Shown here: positions 48,481 through 58,352 of the stretch, in pieces | How the letters are laid out: every line of letters starts with the position of its first letter | How positions within the stretch are numbered: position 1 is the stretch's first letter | NCBI RefSeq assembly: GCF_947490415.1 | Contig: NZ_CANLGX010000004.1 | Span: 372,001 to 436,000, forward strand | DNA length: 64,000 nucleotides | From: an uncultured Eudoraea sp. | GTDB lineage: Bacteria; Bacteroidota; Bacteroidia; Flavobacteriales; Flavobacteriaceae | Reading direction: 5' to 3' | Notes under the pieces: model-generated | Told to the model about the DNA's origin: nothing | Databases searched by the model: none | The model's input: only the letters and a program-made list of their open reading frames with translations | Translations under genes and position numbers: made by a program

Positions 48481-49796
48481 GTCTTTTGTTTTTTCTTGCG
48501 TGCTGCAGGAAATAAAACATTGTTTAAAATAAGCCGGTAGCCGGGTGAATTTGGATGAAGTTCCAATTCAGTTTTAGGATCCCCTACCCTATGCTGATAG
48601 TCTTCCGGATCATGTCCTCCATAGAAAGTAAAAAATCCTTTGCCCTTAATGCCATGAATATAACGCGCTTCACCATTAATTTTATTTTCCCCTAAGACAA
48701 GTACTGTTGCTTTAACTTCATCCCTGGCAAAAGCTGTTGTCTGACCCATAAAACCTTTAACCAATGACGTATGATTCTGGCAAAGCATGGTTGGAACAGG
48801 ATCCCATTTTGCCGAAAAATCCATCAAGCTAAAATAATCAGTTTCCCGTGCAACATTGCTCCGTTTACTGGTCATATCAATGGATGAAAATTCGTAACGC
48901 AGTGGGTTTCTCTCTAATGTAAAATTGGTAAAGGCAAAGGTTTTTTTAAAATCCAGTTTGCTTTGATAATTGGCGTCTGACGGATCCCCATCAAACATTG
49001 GTTCACAAATATCAACCCCATCTGCAGCGAGAGCGATATCAAAACTATCTGTTGCAGAGCACATTGCGAACATAAATCCTCCACCTATTACATAATTTCT
49101 TATTTTAAGCACAACCGCCCTTTTCTCTTCTGAAACCTTATTGAATCCAAGCTTTGCCGCCAAGGCTTCGGCTTCTTGCTTCCCTTCAATATACCATGGG
49201 GCAGCTCTGTAAGCCCCATAAAATTTACCAAATTGTCCTGTAAAATCTTCGTGATGTAAATGAAGCCAATCATATAAAACAAGTTTATTGTCAAGTACTT
49301 CTTCATCGTAAATAGTGATATAAGGGATTTCTGCATAAGTCAATGCCATGGTTACAGCATCATCCCACGGCTGATTATTCTTTGGTGAATAAACCGCTAT
49401 TTTAGGTGCTTTCTCAAGAATCACAGCTTCCTGATTTTTAGACGGACTACTTATCTCATCCAAAATTGCTTGCGCCTGTCCGTCTGACAAAATTTCATAG
49501 CTAACACCCCGAATCTGGCACTCTTTTCTGATACTTTCGCCATCGGGTAATAAAAATGAGCCTCCCCTGTAGTTAAGTAACCATTGTACCTTTTGTTGTT
49601 TGGTTAATACCCAATAAGTAATGCCATAGGCTTTTAAATGGTTTTCCTGACTTTCTGCATCCATGGGAATGAGAATTGTAGAAGCACTGGAATGAAAGGA
49701 CGTTAAGAAAAGAAATAGAATTGGTATCAGAAAGTTGGTAGTGGCAGGCTTTCTAAATTGGCGTATGCAGGTTTTAAAAAGGTACATCATTGTCAT
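48477..49796 (-). CDS. Conserved flavobacterial secreted protein, often labelled asparagine synthetase B
   Basis: A 439-aa protein with a signal-like N-terminus (LIPILFLFLTSFHSSAS). It contains IPMDAESQENHLKAYGI near the start, a block KIAVYSPKNNQPWDDAV, a Cys in GGGFMFAMCSATDSFDIAL, and a C-terminal FFTFYGGHDPEDYQHRVGD. Relatives in flavobacteria are often named asparagine synthetase B, but no ATP-pyrophosphatase or glutaminase motif of AsnB is seen, so the label looks wrong. The GGHDPEDY region and the Cys-centred turn suggest a GATase/ThuA-like fold, tentatively. Its 5' end overlaps dnaB by 23 bp. Confidence 0.75.
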   Translation of the reverse strand: MTMMYLFKTCIRQFRKPATTNFLIPILFLFLTSFHSSASTILIPMDAESQENHLKAYGITYWVLTKQQKVQWLLNYRGGSFLLPDGESIRKECQIRGVSYEILSDGQAQAILDEISSPSKNQEAVILEKAPKIAVYSPKNNQPWDDAVTMALTYAEIPYITIYDEEVLDNKLVLYDWLHLHHEDFTGQFGKFYGAYRAAPWYIEGKQEAEALAAKLGFNKVSEEKRAVVLKIRNYVIGGGFMFAMCSATDSFDIALAADGVDICEPMFDGDPSDANYQSKLDFKKTFAFTNFTLERNPLRYEFSSIDMTSKRSNVARETDYFSLMDFSAKWDPVPTMLCQNHTSLVKGFMGQTTAFARDEVKATVLVLGENKINGEARYIHGIKGKGFFTFYGGHDPEDYQHRVGDPKTELELHPNSPGYRLILNNVLFPAARKKKQKT

Positions 49797-51327
49797 CCGG
49801 GTCTAAATCGGAATCCTCATTCATAGTTCTTCCAAAGGCTTCTTCAGCATTAGGAAGGTTTTTTGTAATGAATGGATTATCCCCATCTATATTCATCTTT
49901 GACTGAAACTCAAATGGCGAATCAAAGTCATCCAAGTTATCAAATTTACCCAGTTGAGCAATGAACTTTAACCTAATATTATCTAAACCACCATTCCTGT
50001 GTTTAGCTACAATAAACTCTGCCTGTCCCTGAGTAGGTGTTCGCTCTTCATCATCCCATTCATCAATTTTATAATATTCGGGACGATAAATAAAGGAAAC
50101 GATATCCGCATCCTGCTCAATAGCACCTGATTCCCGGAGATCTGACAATATAGGTCTTTTACTACCTCCACGTGTTTCCACGGCCCTTGATAGCTGAGAC
50201 AAAGCAATTACCGGAACATTTAATTCCTTTGCCAGTGCCTTTAAATTTCTTGAAATGGTTGAAATTTCCTGTTCCCTATTTCCCCCTTTTTGGCTGCCAC
50301 CCGCAGTCATTAGTTGCAAATAATCAAGGACAATCAGTTTAATTTTATGTTGTGATGCCAGTCTTCTTGCTTTTGCCCTGAGATCAAAAATTGACAGCGA
50401 AGGTGTATCGTCAATGAATAGGGGTGCCTTTTCAAGTGCCTTTACTTTTACATTCAATTGTTCCCATTCATGTTTTTCCAATCTTCCTGTTCTAAGTTTC
50501 TCAGAAGGTAAACCGGTTTCTGAAGATATCAGCCTGGTGATTAATTGAACCGAAGACATCTCCAAAGAGAAAAAGGCCACCGGAATATTGGAATTGACAG
50601 CCATATTTCTAGCCATGGATAAGGTCAGGGCCGTTTTACCCATACCAGGCCGTGCGGCTATAATAATCAAATCACTTGGTTGCCAACCAGAAGTAAGCCT
50701 GTCTACCTTATCAAAACCAGAAGGAATACCACTTAATCCATCCTTATTAGATATTTCTTCAATTTTCTTTTTAGCCTGAATCACCAGGTTTTGAGCTGTT
50801 TCAGCAGAACGTTTTAAATTTCCCTGGGTAACTTCATATAATTTTGCTTCTGCGCTATCTAAAAGATCAAAAACATCCGTAGAATCTGTATAAGCATCCT
50901 CAATAATTTCACTGGAAATCTTAATTAAACTACGCTGAATATATTTTTGAAGAATAATCCTTGCATGGAACTCAATATGTGCCGAAGAAGCCACTTTTTG
51001 AGTTAATTTTATTAAATAAAAATCTCCGCCTACAGCCTCAAGTCGCTCATCTTTCCGTAGTTGGCTAGAAACGGTTAATAAATCCACCGGTTCTGAACTT
51101 TCAAACAGTTTAAAGATAGCCTCGTATATATAACGATGTGCATCTTTATAAAATGCATCGGGGTGTAAAATGTCAATAACTTCATCCACTCCTTTCTTAT
51201 CAATCATCATTGCGCCAAGCACAACCTCCTCTAAATCAACAGCTTGAGGGGGTATTTTACCCTTCTCAAGGTTGATGATTGCCGGCTTACCTATTTTATG
51301 ACCAATAATTGGACTGGGTTTTTCCAT
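49774..51327 (-). CDS. dnaB: Replicative DNA helicase
   Basis: Hexameric 5'-3' helicase of the replication fork. An N-terminal DnaB domain (PPQAVDLEEVVLGAMMIDK) is followed by the RecA-type core with Walker A ARPGMGKTA, Walker B LIVLDYLQLM and the loops ALSQLSRAVETR and RESGAIEQDADIV. The track start at 51345 adds six residues; ATG 51327 (MEKPSPIIGHK) gives 517 aa and is preferred. No intein interrupts it. CAAAAGTA at 51333-51340 reads TACTTTTG on the minus strand, a possible -7 box very close to the start. Confidence 0.96.
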   Translation of the reverse strand: MEKPSPIIGHKIGKPAIINLEKGKIPPQAVDLEEVVLGAMMIDKKGVDEVIDILHPDAFYKDAHRYIYEAIFKLFESSEPVDLLTVSSQLRKDERLEAVGGDFYLIKLTQKVASSAHIEFHARIILQKYIQRSLIKISSEIIEDAYTDSTDVFDLLDSAEAKLYEVTQGNLKRSAETAQNLVIQAKKKIEEISNKDGLSGIPSGFDKVDRLTSGWQPSDLIIIAARPGMGKTALTLSMARNMAVNSNIPVAFFSLEMSSVQLITRLISSETGLPSEKLRTGRLEKHEWEQLNVKVKALEKAPLFIDDTPSLSIFDLRAKARRLASQHKIKLIVLDYLQLMTAGGSQKGGNREQEISTISRNLKALAKELNVPVIALSQLSRAVETRGGSKRPILSDLRESGAIEQDADIVSFIYRPEYYKIDEWDDEERTPTQGQAEFIVAKHRNGGLDNIRLKFIAQLGKFDNLDDFDSPFEFQSKMNIDGDNPFITKNLPNAEEAFGRTMNEDSDLDPDDNDVPF

Positions 51328-51442
51328 GGGTGCAAAAGTATGCAATTAACCTTAAGTTAACTTTAAATAAAGCTTTTCGGATATCAACCGTTAATTAACA
51401 TTTGGTATGTTGATAAGTTACGAAATTGTGTTGATAACGAAA

Positions 51443-51472
51443 AAAATCCGAAGAATCAATTCTCCGGATTTT
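51443..51472 (-). terminator. Terminator after accA
   Basis: Read on the minus strand: AAAATCCGGAGAA, TTGA loop, TTCTTCGGATTTT, followed by T's. It lies about 24 bp beyond the accA stop and upstream of dnaB. Confidence 0.8.
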
Positions 51473-51495
51473 CTTCATCCTGATAAAAACGCTGA

Positions 51496-52449
51496 TTAGC
51501 CGTTAAATACACCCATATTTGCATATTTATTCATACGGGCTGTAACTAGTTCTTTTGGTGATAACTTTTTGAGATCATCATAATTCTTAGCAATTTTATT
51601 TTTCACAATTTCAAAAGTTTTTTCTCTATTACTATGAGCGCCCCCAGCTGGTTCCCGAACAATCTCATCTATTAGTTTTAATTTTTTCATGTCTGTTGCT
51701 GTCAGTTTTAATGCTTCAGCAGCAATTTCCTTGTACTCCCAACTTCTCCATAAAATAGAAGAACAGGATTCGGGTGATATTACAGAATACCAGGTATTTT
51801 CAAGCATCAATACCCTGTCACCTACCCCTATTCCCAAGGCACCACCTGAAGCACCTTCTCCTATGATCACCACAATAATAGGTACTTTAAGGCGGGTCAT
51901 TTCCAGTATATTTCTGGCTATAGCCTCCCCTTGGCCTCGCTGTTCTGCTTCAATACCGGGATAGGCTCCGGGAGTGTCTATTAAACAAACAACGGGAATT
52001 TTAAATTTTTCAGCAGACTTCATAAGTCTGAGTGCTTTCCTATAACCTTCAGGATTGGCCATCCCAAAATTCCTGTACTGCCTGGTCTTTGTATTGTATC
52101 CTTTTTGTTGGCCAATAAACATATAACTTTGGTCCCCTATTTTACCAAGACCACCAATCATGGCTTTGTCATCTTTCACATTTCTGTCACCATGCAATTC
52201 TAAAAAAGTATCCCCGCAAATGGCTTTAATATAATCCAAAGTATAAGGTCTGTTTGGATGTCTTGAAAGTTGCACCCTCTGCCAGGCAGAAAGATTTTTA
52301 TAGATATCTTTTCGTGTTTCGTCTAATTTTTTTTCAATCTGCCGACAGGTATCCGTTACATCAACTTCACTCTCCTCGCCAATAATCTGGCATTTCTCCA
52401 ATTGCTCTACCAATTCCTTAATAGGAAGTTCAAATTCTAAATATTCCAT
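51496..52449 (-). CDS. accA: Acetyl-CoA carboxylase carboxyltransferase subunit alpha
   Basis: Forms malonyl-CoA with AccD in fatty-acid synthesis. The 317-aa length is standard. Motifs: [17 protein letters not shown] at the start, [45 protein letters not shown] and [23 protein letters not shown] at 52500-52507 reads TATATTTG on the minus strand, a probable -7 box 51 bp upstream of the start. Confidence 0.98.
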   Translation of the reverse strand: MEYLEFELPIKELVEQLEKCQIIGEESEVDVTDTCRQIEKKLDETRKDIYKNLSAWQRVQLSRHPNRPYTLDYIKAICGDTFLELHGDRNVKDDKAMIGGLGKIGDQSYMFIGQQKGYNTKTRQYRNFGMANPEGYRKALRLMKSAEKFKIPVVCLIDTPGAYPGIEAEQRGQGEAIARNILEMTRLKVPIIVVIIGEGASGGALGIGVGDRVLMLENTWYSVISPESCSSILWRSWEYKEIAAEALKLTATDMKKLKLIDEIVREPAGGAHSNREKTFEIVKNKIAKNYDDLKKLSPKELVTARMNKYANMGVFNG

Positions 52450-52546
52450 TAAAAAAGGTTTTTGCCACTTTTAATATGGCATTAGTTTGATTGTATGAAC
52501 AAATATAAAATATTATACCGTCTTATACATTAAATTAATAAACACT

Positions 52547-53458
52547 TCAGGAAACCCCGTCACTTATTCCATTTCCAATATTTGATTTTCTCCTGTTCTT
52601 TAAGATCCCATTGGCAATTATAGTGGTAACTATAATTAGCGCTCCAATATAAAAAAGAGGGCTCATCTTTTCGCTTTGTCCAAAGATTAATAACGCTAGT
52701 ATTATACCATAAATTGGTTCTAAATTTATAGTCAGCATAACGGTATATGGGCTGATAAATCTCATAACTTTTACAGCGGCAATAAAAGCATATGCTGTGC
52801 ATACAGATGCCAGGATAAAAATGAAAAACCAGTCACTGATTGCGAGTGTAAAAAATGCTCTATTAAAGGATCCGTTTATGGCCAGATAAATTGAAATAAA
52901 AAGTGCACCGCTTATCAATTCGTAAAAAGATATTGTCGACGGCTTATTTGTTTTAATTAATTGTCCGTTAATTAAGGTAAATATCGATCCCAGGAGTGCA
53001 GAAATAAGAGCCAGGCCCATACCCAGACTATAAGAAGTGCTTACATTAAAAATAAGGTATAAACCAAATACAACCATCAAACCAAATACAACTTCATACC
53101 AAATCATTTTCCTTCCATACCATATTGGTTCCAGAAATGCAGTAAACAATGCGCCAGTAGACATTGTTACCAATGCAATGGATACGTTAGACACTTTAAT
53201 TGCTTTAAAAAATGTGACCCAGTGCAACGCAATTATGACACCAGCCGTCAACATTACCAACAAAGTTTTATTACTGACCCTAAGGGAATAGCGCTTAAAT
53301 AAAATAAAAACAGCAACTAAAGAGGCGGCGATGAGCATTCGATACCAAACCAAAGGCATGGCATCTATTGAAATTAATTTTCCAAGTACTGCCGTAAAAC
53401 CCCAAATAAATACAATCAGGTGAAGATGCAGGTAGTTTTTAAACTTATCGCTTGGCAT
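52547..53458 (-). CDS. DMT superfamily (EamA) transporter
   Basis: A 303-aa protein with 10 membrane helices in two EamA repeats. It has family features WGFTAVLGKLI at the start, GALFTAFLEPIWYG in the first repeat and TVMLTINLEPIYGIILALLIFGQ in the second. It probably exports amino acids or other metabolites. Its start overlaps the LptF/G-like gene by 14 bp, so it is the third gene of the tgt operon. Confidence 0.92.
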   Translation of the reverse strand: MPSDKFKNYLHLHLIVFIWGFTAVLGKLISIDAMPLVWYRMLIAASLVAVFILFKRYSLRVSNKTLLVMLTAGVIIALHWVTFFKAIKVSNVSIALVTMSTGALFTAFLEPIWYGRKMIWYEVVFGLMVVFGLYLIFNVSTSYSLGMGLALISALLGSIFTLINGQLIKTNKPSTISFYELISGALFISIYLAINGSFNRAFFTLAISDWFFIFILASVCTAYAFIAAVKVMRFISPYTVMLTINLEPIYGIILALLIFGQSEKMSPLFYIGALIIVTTIIANGILKNRRKSNIGNGISDGVS

Positions 53459-54524
53459 TTTTAAGCAAATAAAATCCTAAAATACCAAATACCACATTAG
53501 GTATTATTACGGCCAGCAAAGGTGAAAAACCAGATTGCTCGGCTAGAGTACCAAAAACTTTGTCAAAAAATATATAAATGAAAGCAACCCCAATTCCAAA
53601 GGCAAGGTTTACCCCCATCCCACCACGGCGTTTCACCGAAGAAACGGCCACTCCAATGACGGTAAGAATAAATGCGGTAATTGGAAGTGCCCACCGTCTG
53701 TATTTTACCAAAATATAAGTGTTTATATTGGATGCCCCTTTATTTTTCTGAACCTCAATAAATTCATTAAGTTCAAATAAATTCTTGGTCTCAGCTACAT
53801 AGGACACCGGTGTTAAATCTTCAATATTGAATATAAATAAAGTATCCAGTCTCCTCTTTGTCTCAATAATCTCCTTATTCGCCCTTATCTTCCGTTTCAT
53901 GTATGATGTTAATCTATATAAGCTGTCTTTTGGTACCCAACGGATATTACTGGCAGATATCTTATAATCCAGTTGATTTTGATCATTGAAGTGTTCAAAA
54001 GTAAAATTATAACCTATCTTTCTTGCCGGATCAAAACTACTGACATAAATAAAATCACTCTCATTCAGTTGGTTAAAAATATTGCTGGTAATCCGGTCTT
54101 TATTACCTCTTTTTAAATATTCAAACTTAAACTCATTGTACCCTTTACTCGCATTAGGCACAATGAACATTCCCATAAAAAACATCATTACAGCAATTAT
54201 ACTTGCCCCTATCCAGTAAGGTCGCAAAAAGCGGCTATATGAAACTCCGGAACTTAGAATAGCCACTATTTCGGTATTATTGGCCAACTTTGAAGTAAAG
54301 AAAATAATAGATAAAAACAAAAAGATAGGAAACAACAAACTACCGATGTATATCGTAAAATTAAGATAGTAGATAAGTATTTCATTCAGAGGAGCTTCAT
54401 TATCAATCATCTTACCTATCTGCTCCGCCAGATTAAGCATAATACCAATGGGCACAAACAGCAATAGCATCGTTCCAAAAGTGACCAGATATCGTTTTAA
54501 TATGTATTTGTCTAAAATTGTCAT
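53445..54524 (-). CDS. LptF/LptG family permease
   Basis: A 359-aa YjgP/YjgQ-family inner membrane subunit of the lipopolysaccharide export machine. It has three helices at each end around a periplasmic beta domain, with ILDKYILKRYLVTFG at the start, FTSKLANNTEIVAILSSGVSYSRFLRPY and VSSVKRRGGMGVNLAFGI. It sits 2 bp after tgt and overlaps the DMT gene. Whether it is LptF or LptG cannot be decided. Confidence 0.92.
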   Translation of the reverse strand: MTILDKYILKRYLVTFGTMLLLFVPIGIMLNLAEQIGKMIDNEAPLNEILIYYLNFTIYIGSLLFPIFLFLSIIFFTSKLANNTEIVAILSSGVSYSRFLRPYWIGASIIAVMMFFMGMFIVPNASKGYNEFKFEYLKRGNKDRITSNIFNQLNESDFIYVSSFDPARKIGYNFTFEHFNDQNQLDYKISASNIRWVPKDSLYRLTSYMKRKIRANKEIIETKRRLDTLFIFNIEDLTPVSYVAETKNLFELNEFIEVQKNKGASNINTYILVKYRRWALPITAFILTVIGVAVSSVKRRGGMGVNLAFGIGVAFIYIFFDKVFGTLAEQSGFSPLLAVIIPNVVFGILGFYLLKNAKR

Positions 54525-54526
54525 GC

Positions 54527-55657
54527 TTATAGCCTCTTATCCATTTGCCGAACCATCTGATCTTTCCAGTTTGAAAAAGTTCCTTCCAAAATATGATTTC
54601 TGGCCTCCCGAACTAATCGTATATAAAAACCAAGGTTGTGAATCGTGGCAATTTGTTTCCCTAAATATTCATTTGCCGCAAATAAATGACGTAAATATGC
54701 TTTCGTATATTCTTTATCAACAAAGGTAGTACCCTCCTCATCAATCAGGGAAAAATCATTCTCCCATTTTTTATTTTTGATATTAATAGTCCCATGTGCA
54801 GTAAACAGCATACCGTTCCTTGCATTTCTGGTTGGCATAACACAATCAAACATATCTATTCCTAACGCAATGTTTTCTAAAATATTAATTGGTGTACCCA
54901 CACCCATAAGGTAACGTGGCTTATCCTTAGGTAAAATATTACAAACTACCTCGGTCATGGCATACATTTCCTCTGCCGGTTCTCCAACAGAAAGGCCGCC
55001 TATGGCATTTCCTTCTGCCCCGGCATTTGCAATGTACTCTGCAGACTGAATGCGCAGGTCCTTATAAGTAGATCCTTGAACTATTGGAAAAAACGATTGA
55101 GAAAAACCATATTTAAAGGGTAAATTATCTAAATGCCTTATACATCTGTCTAACCATCTATGGGTCATGTTCATAGATTGCTTTGCATAATTGTAATCGC
55201 ATGGATATGGCGTACATTCATCAAAGGCCATAATAATATCTGCACCGATTGCCCTTTGGATTTCCATAACATTTTCAGGAGTAAACATATGTAAAGAGCC
55301 ATCAATATGAGATTTGAACTTTACGCCTTCTTCCTTTATTTTTCTGTTGGCAGAGAGGGAGTATACCTGGTAACCCCCGCTGTCTGTGAGAATATTTCTA
55401 TCCCAACCCATAAACTTATGAAGTCCGCCTGCCTGCTCTAAAATGGAAATTTTTGGCCTTAAGAATAAATGGTAGGTATTACTTAAAATAATATCTGGAT
55501 CAATTTCATCACGAAGTTCTCTCTGATGTACCCCTTTTACAGATGCTGCAGTTCCAACAGGCATAAATATTGGAGTCTTAATTACACCATGGTCCGTTAC
55601 TATTTCGCCGGCACGGGCCGCTGTCCCAGGATCTGTATGTTCTAATTTAAACTTCAA
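54527..55657 (-). CDS. tgt: tRNA-guanine(34) transglycosylase, without the usual zinc cysteines
   Basis: Exchanges G34 for preQ1 in queuosine tRNAs. The 376-aa protein keeps LSNTYHLFLRP, DSGGYQVYSLS (nucleophile region), AFDECTPYPCDY and MFDCVMPTRNARNG. The segment that normally carries the CxCxxC zinc site reads IDEEGTTFVDKEYTKAYLRHLF, so no zinc cysteines remain although the following His (TIHNL) does. This appears to be a Bacteroidota variant. It is the first gene of an operon with lptF/G and a DMT transporter. CAAATATA at 55674-55681 is a possible -7 box. Confidence 0.95.
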   Translation of the reverse strand: MKFKLEHTDPGTAARAGEIVTDHGVIKTPIFMPVGTAASVKGVHQRELRDEIDPDIILSNTYHLFLRPKISILEQAGGLHKFMGWDRNILTDSGGYQVYSLSANRKIKEEGVKFKSHIDGSLHMFTPENVMEIQRAIGADIIMAFDECTPYPCDYNYAKQSMNMTHRWLDRCIRHLDNLPFKYGFSQSFFPIVQGSTYKDLRIQSAEYIANAGAEGNAIGGLSVGEPAEEMYAMTEVVCNILPKDKPRYLMGVGTPINILENIALGIDMFDCVMPTRNARNGMLFTAHGTINIKNKKWENDFSLIDEEGTTFVDKEYTKAYLRHLFAANEYLGKQIATIHNLGFYIRLVREARNHILEGTFSNWKDQMVRQMDKRL

Positions 55658-55764
55658 AGCAAGATTTCAATGGCAAATATACTCAACTGACGTGCATAAA
55701 ATACTTAACAAAAAAATAAAGTTCTTCAAAGGGTTCTAACGTTAATAAATTATTATAACTACTC

Positions 55765-55795
55765 TTGTGCAGGCAAAAGTTTGCCATTACATTTG
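55765..55795 (+). promoter_or_regulatory. Promoter of the transketolase genes
   Basis: TTG (55765-55767), a 20-bp spacer and TACATTTG (55788-55795) match the Bacteroidota consensus. The ATG is 22 bp after the -7 box. Confidence 0.72.
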
Positions 55796-55817
55796 ACGCT
55801 GATAAAACAGAGATAAA

Positions 55818-56663
55818 ATGTCAGAATTAAAGGAATTACAGGATCTTGTTTCACAAGTTCGTCGAGACATTGTACGCATGGTGCACAAAGTGAATTCTGG
55901 TCACCCGGGAGGCTCTCTGGGGTGTACAGAATTTATGGTAGCCTTGTATTATGAAATTATGGACTTAAAAGAAGGTTTTGATATGAATGGACGTGATGAA
56001 GATATTTTCTTTTTATCTAACGGCCATATTTCTCCGCTTTTTTATAGTGTACTTGCCAGACGTGGCTACTTCCCAGTTGAAGAATTACAAACATTTAGAT
56101 TATTGAATTCCCGCCTGCAAGGTCATCCTGCAACACATGAAGGGCTGCCCGGGGTGCGAATAGCTTCCGGTTCCTTAGGGCAGGGTATGTCTGTTGCGAT
56201 TGGTGCAGCATTGGCGAAAAAATTAAATAAAGATCAACATCTGATATACAGTCTGCATGGCGATGGCGAATTACAAGAGGGACAGAATTGGGAAGCGATA
56301 ATGTATGCTGCAGGAAATAAGGTTGATAACTTAATAGCCACCATTGATCATAATGGTCAGCAAATTGATGGTGCCACCTCTGATGTATTACCTATGGGCG
56401 ACTTAAAGAAAAAGTTTGAAGCATTTGGATGGGATACCCTGGAAATTAAAAATGGGAATAATCTGGAGGACATTATCAAAGGGCTCAAAGCAGCGAAGCA
56501 AAGAACGGGTAAAGGCAAACCGGTTTGTGTAATCATGGATACTGTAATGGGTCATGGAGTAGATTTTATGATGTATACACATGCATGGCATGGTAAAGCA
56601 CCCAATGATGCACAATTAGAAATTGCATTAAACCAGAATCCGGAAACACTCGGGGACTATTAA
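55818..56663 (+). CDS. Transketolase, N-terminal (thiamine diphosphate) subunit
   Basis: Half of a two-subunit transketolase of the pentose phosphate pathway. The 281-aa product contains VNSGHPGGSLGCTEFMVALY, SNGHISPLFYS, ASGSLGQGMSVAIGAAL and the thiamine diphosphate motif HGDGELQEGQNWEA. The C-terminal half is the next gene after 24 bp. The split is the normal arrangement in many Bacteroidota and archaea, not a frameshift, because the second gene has its own start and a clean spacer. Confidence 0.95.
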   Translation: MSELKELQDLVSQVRRDIVRMVHKVNSGHPGGSLGCTEFMVALYYEIMDLKEGFDMNGRDEDIFFLSNGHISPLFYSVLARRGYFPVEELQTFRLLNSRLQGHPATHEGLPGVRIASGSLGQGMSVAIGAALAKKLNKDQHLIYSLHGDGELQEGQNWEAIMYAAGNKVDNLIATIDHNGQQIDGATSDVLPMGDLKKKFEAFGWDTLEIKNGNNLEDIIKGLKAAKQRTGKGKPVCVIMDTVMGHGVDFMMYTHAWHGKAPNDAQLEIALNQNPETLGDY

Positions 56664-56687
56664 TCCTCAATACGAAAAATCGAATTA

Positions 56688-57644
56688 ATGAAAAAGTATA
56701 TAGATCAAGGAAAGAAGGACACAAGAAGTGGTTACGGAGCCGGTATGACCGTGCTCGGTCGTACAAATCCAAAAGTAGTAGCTCTTTGTGCTGATTTGGT
56801 AGGTTCTCTCAAAATTCAGGAATTCATAGATGAAAATCCGGAACGCTTTTTTCAGGTTGGAATCGCTGAAGCAAATATGATGGGCATTGCAGCAGGACTT
56901 ACCATTGGGGGATATATTCCTTTTACCGGTACTTTTGCCAACTTTTCTACCGGCAGGGTTTATGATCAGATCAGACAGTCCATAGCTTATTCCGGTAAGA
57001 ACGTAAAAATATGTGCTTCTCATGCTGGTATAACACTTGGCGAAGATGGAGCAACACACCAGATTCTGGAAGATATTGGGTTAATGAAAATGTTACCCGG
57101 TATGACGGTCATTAATACCTGTGATTTCAATCAGACAAAAGCCGCCACGATTGCCATTGCAGAACATGAGGGACCGGTATATTTGAGATTTGGAAGGCCC
57201 GCCGTAGCTAATTTTACTCCGGTAGATCAGAATTTTGAGATAGGAAAAGCAATCCTTTTAAATGAAGGCACGGATGTTACTATAGTGGCCACAGGGCATT
57301 TAGTCTGGCAATCATTAATTGCAGCTGAAAACCTGGAAAGTAAAGGCATTTCAGCTGAGGTAATTAATATACATACCATTAAGCCATTAGATGAGGAAAC
57401 CATAATTAAATCAGTAAAAAAGACGGGGGCCATAGTAACTGCTGAAGAACATAATTATCTGGGTGGACTTGGAGAAAGTGTAGCCAGAACTTTAACTAGC
57501 AGTTATCCTGTACCTCAGGAGTTTATTGCCACTCAGGACATCTTTGGTGAAAGTGGAACACCCGATCAATTAATGGAAAAATATGGTTTGGATAATAAAG
57601 CCATAGAAAAGGCCGTTTTGGGGGTATTAAAAAGAAAGGCGTAA
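56688..57644 (+). CDS. Transketolase, C-terminal (pyrimidine-binding) subunit
   Basis: The 318-aa second half of the split enzyme. It carries DTRSGYGAGMTVLGRTNPKV at the start, FQVGIAEANMMGIAAGLTIGG with the catalytic Glu, ASHAGITLGEDGATHQILEDIGLM and the C-terminal transketolase domain (EEHNYLGGLGESVARTL). It must pair with the upstream subunit to bind thiamine diphosphate. A beta-barrel gene follows after 51 bp. Confidence 0.95.
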   Translation: MKKYIDQGKKDTRSGYGAGMTVLGRTNPKVVALCADLVGSLKIQEFIDENPERFFQVGIAEANMMGIAAGLTIGGYIPFTGTFANFSTGRVYDQIRQSIAYSGKNVKICASHAGITLGEDGATHQILEDIGLMKMLPGMTVINTCDFNQTKAATIAIAEHEGPVYLRFGRPAVANFTPVDQNFEIGKAILLNEGTDVTIVATGHLVWQSLIAAENLESKGISAEVINIHTIKPLDEETIIKSVKKTGAIVTAEEHNYLGGLGESVARTLTSSYPVPQEFIATQDIFGESGTPDQLMEKYGLDNKAIEKAVLGVLKRKA

Positions 57645-57695
57645 AAACTTGTGGTTCCGTTTTAGATACCACAAAGCCAATAAAACGAGAACATT

Positions 57696-58283
57696 ATGAA
57701 AAACACACTTGTAATTATCCTATTCTGTATAGGCTGTTTATCAACTTTTGCTCAAAAAAAATCCGGTATCGGCATTAAGGCCGGACTAAATTACAGTTCC
57801 AACGGGGATTACCTGGAGGATGTCAACGAAGCGATTCAAAATCCGGATGCAAATGTAGGTTATCACATTGGGTTTTATGGAAAATTGGGAGATAAATATT
57901 ATCTGCGACCAGAAGTGGTCTATACACACACAAAATCCGGTTATAACGATGGGGACCTTGTAATTGACAAATTGGATATTCCCATATTAGGCGGTTGGAG
58001 AATAATTGGTCCACTGAATATTTTTGCCGGACCGTCTTTTCAATACATTTTTAATTCAAAGTTCAGCGATATCACTATAGATAGTATAGAAAACGATTTT
58101 ACTGTTGGTCTGAATATTGGAGCAGGACTTAATCTGGGCAGAATAGGATTGGAAATACGTTATGAAACGGGTTTCGGTGAAAATATAGCCACTTTTATAA
58201 ATACAAACATTACCTCTTTACCTGAAAGCAGGGTAGATACCAGGGCTAATCAGGTTATTTTTAGTTTATCATTTTTATTCTGA
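57696..58283 (+). CDS. Outer membrane beta-barrel protein (PorT-like family)
   Basis: A 195-aa protein with a signal peptide ending LSTFAQ and an eight-strand barrel pattern: GIGIKAGLNYSS, NVGYHIGFYGKLGDKYYLRPEVVYT and INGAGLNLG-like strands, ending QVIFSLSFLF with terminal Phe. It is a typical small outer membrane barrel of Bacteroidota with no known substrate. It ends at a bidirectional terminator. Confidence 0.85.
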   Translation: MKNTLVIILFCIGCLSTFAQKKSGIGIKAGLNYSSNGDYLEDVNEAIQNPDANVGYHIGFYGKLGDKYYLRPEVVYTHTKSGYNDGDLVIDKLDIPILGGWRIIGPLNIFAGPSFQYIFNSKFSDITIDSIENDFTVGLNIGAGLNLGRIGLEIRYETGFGENIATFINTNITSLPESRVDTRANQVIFSLSFLF

Positions 58284-58301
58284 CCCATTAATCAACATAA
58301 T

Positions 58302-58332
58302 AAAAAAAGCCTGCAAAAATGCAGGCTTTTTT
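58302..58332. terminator. Bidirectional terminator
   Basis: AAAAAAGCCTGCA, AAAA loop, TGCAGGCTTTTTT: perfect stem with A- and T-tracts on both sides, between two convergent genes. Confidence 0.88.
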
Positions 58333-58352
58333 ATTTGACATTATTCTTTCTA

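Noticed and set aside
49774-51327. Possible intein in dnaB
   Set aside because: Length and motif spacing are standard; no insertion at the Walker A or other sites.
55818-57644. Transketolase as a frameshifted single gene
   Set aside because: Both halves have proper starts, stops and a 24-bp spacer, and split transketolases are normal in this group.
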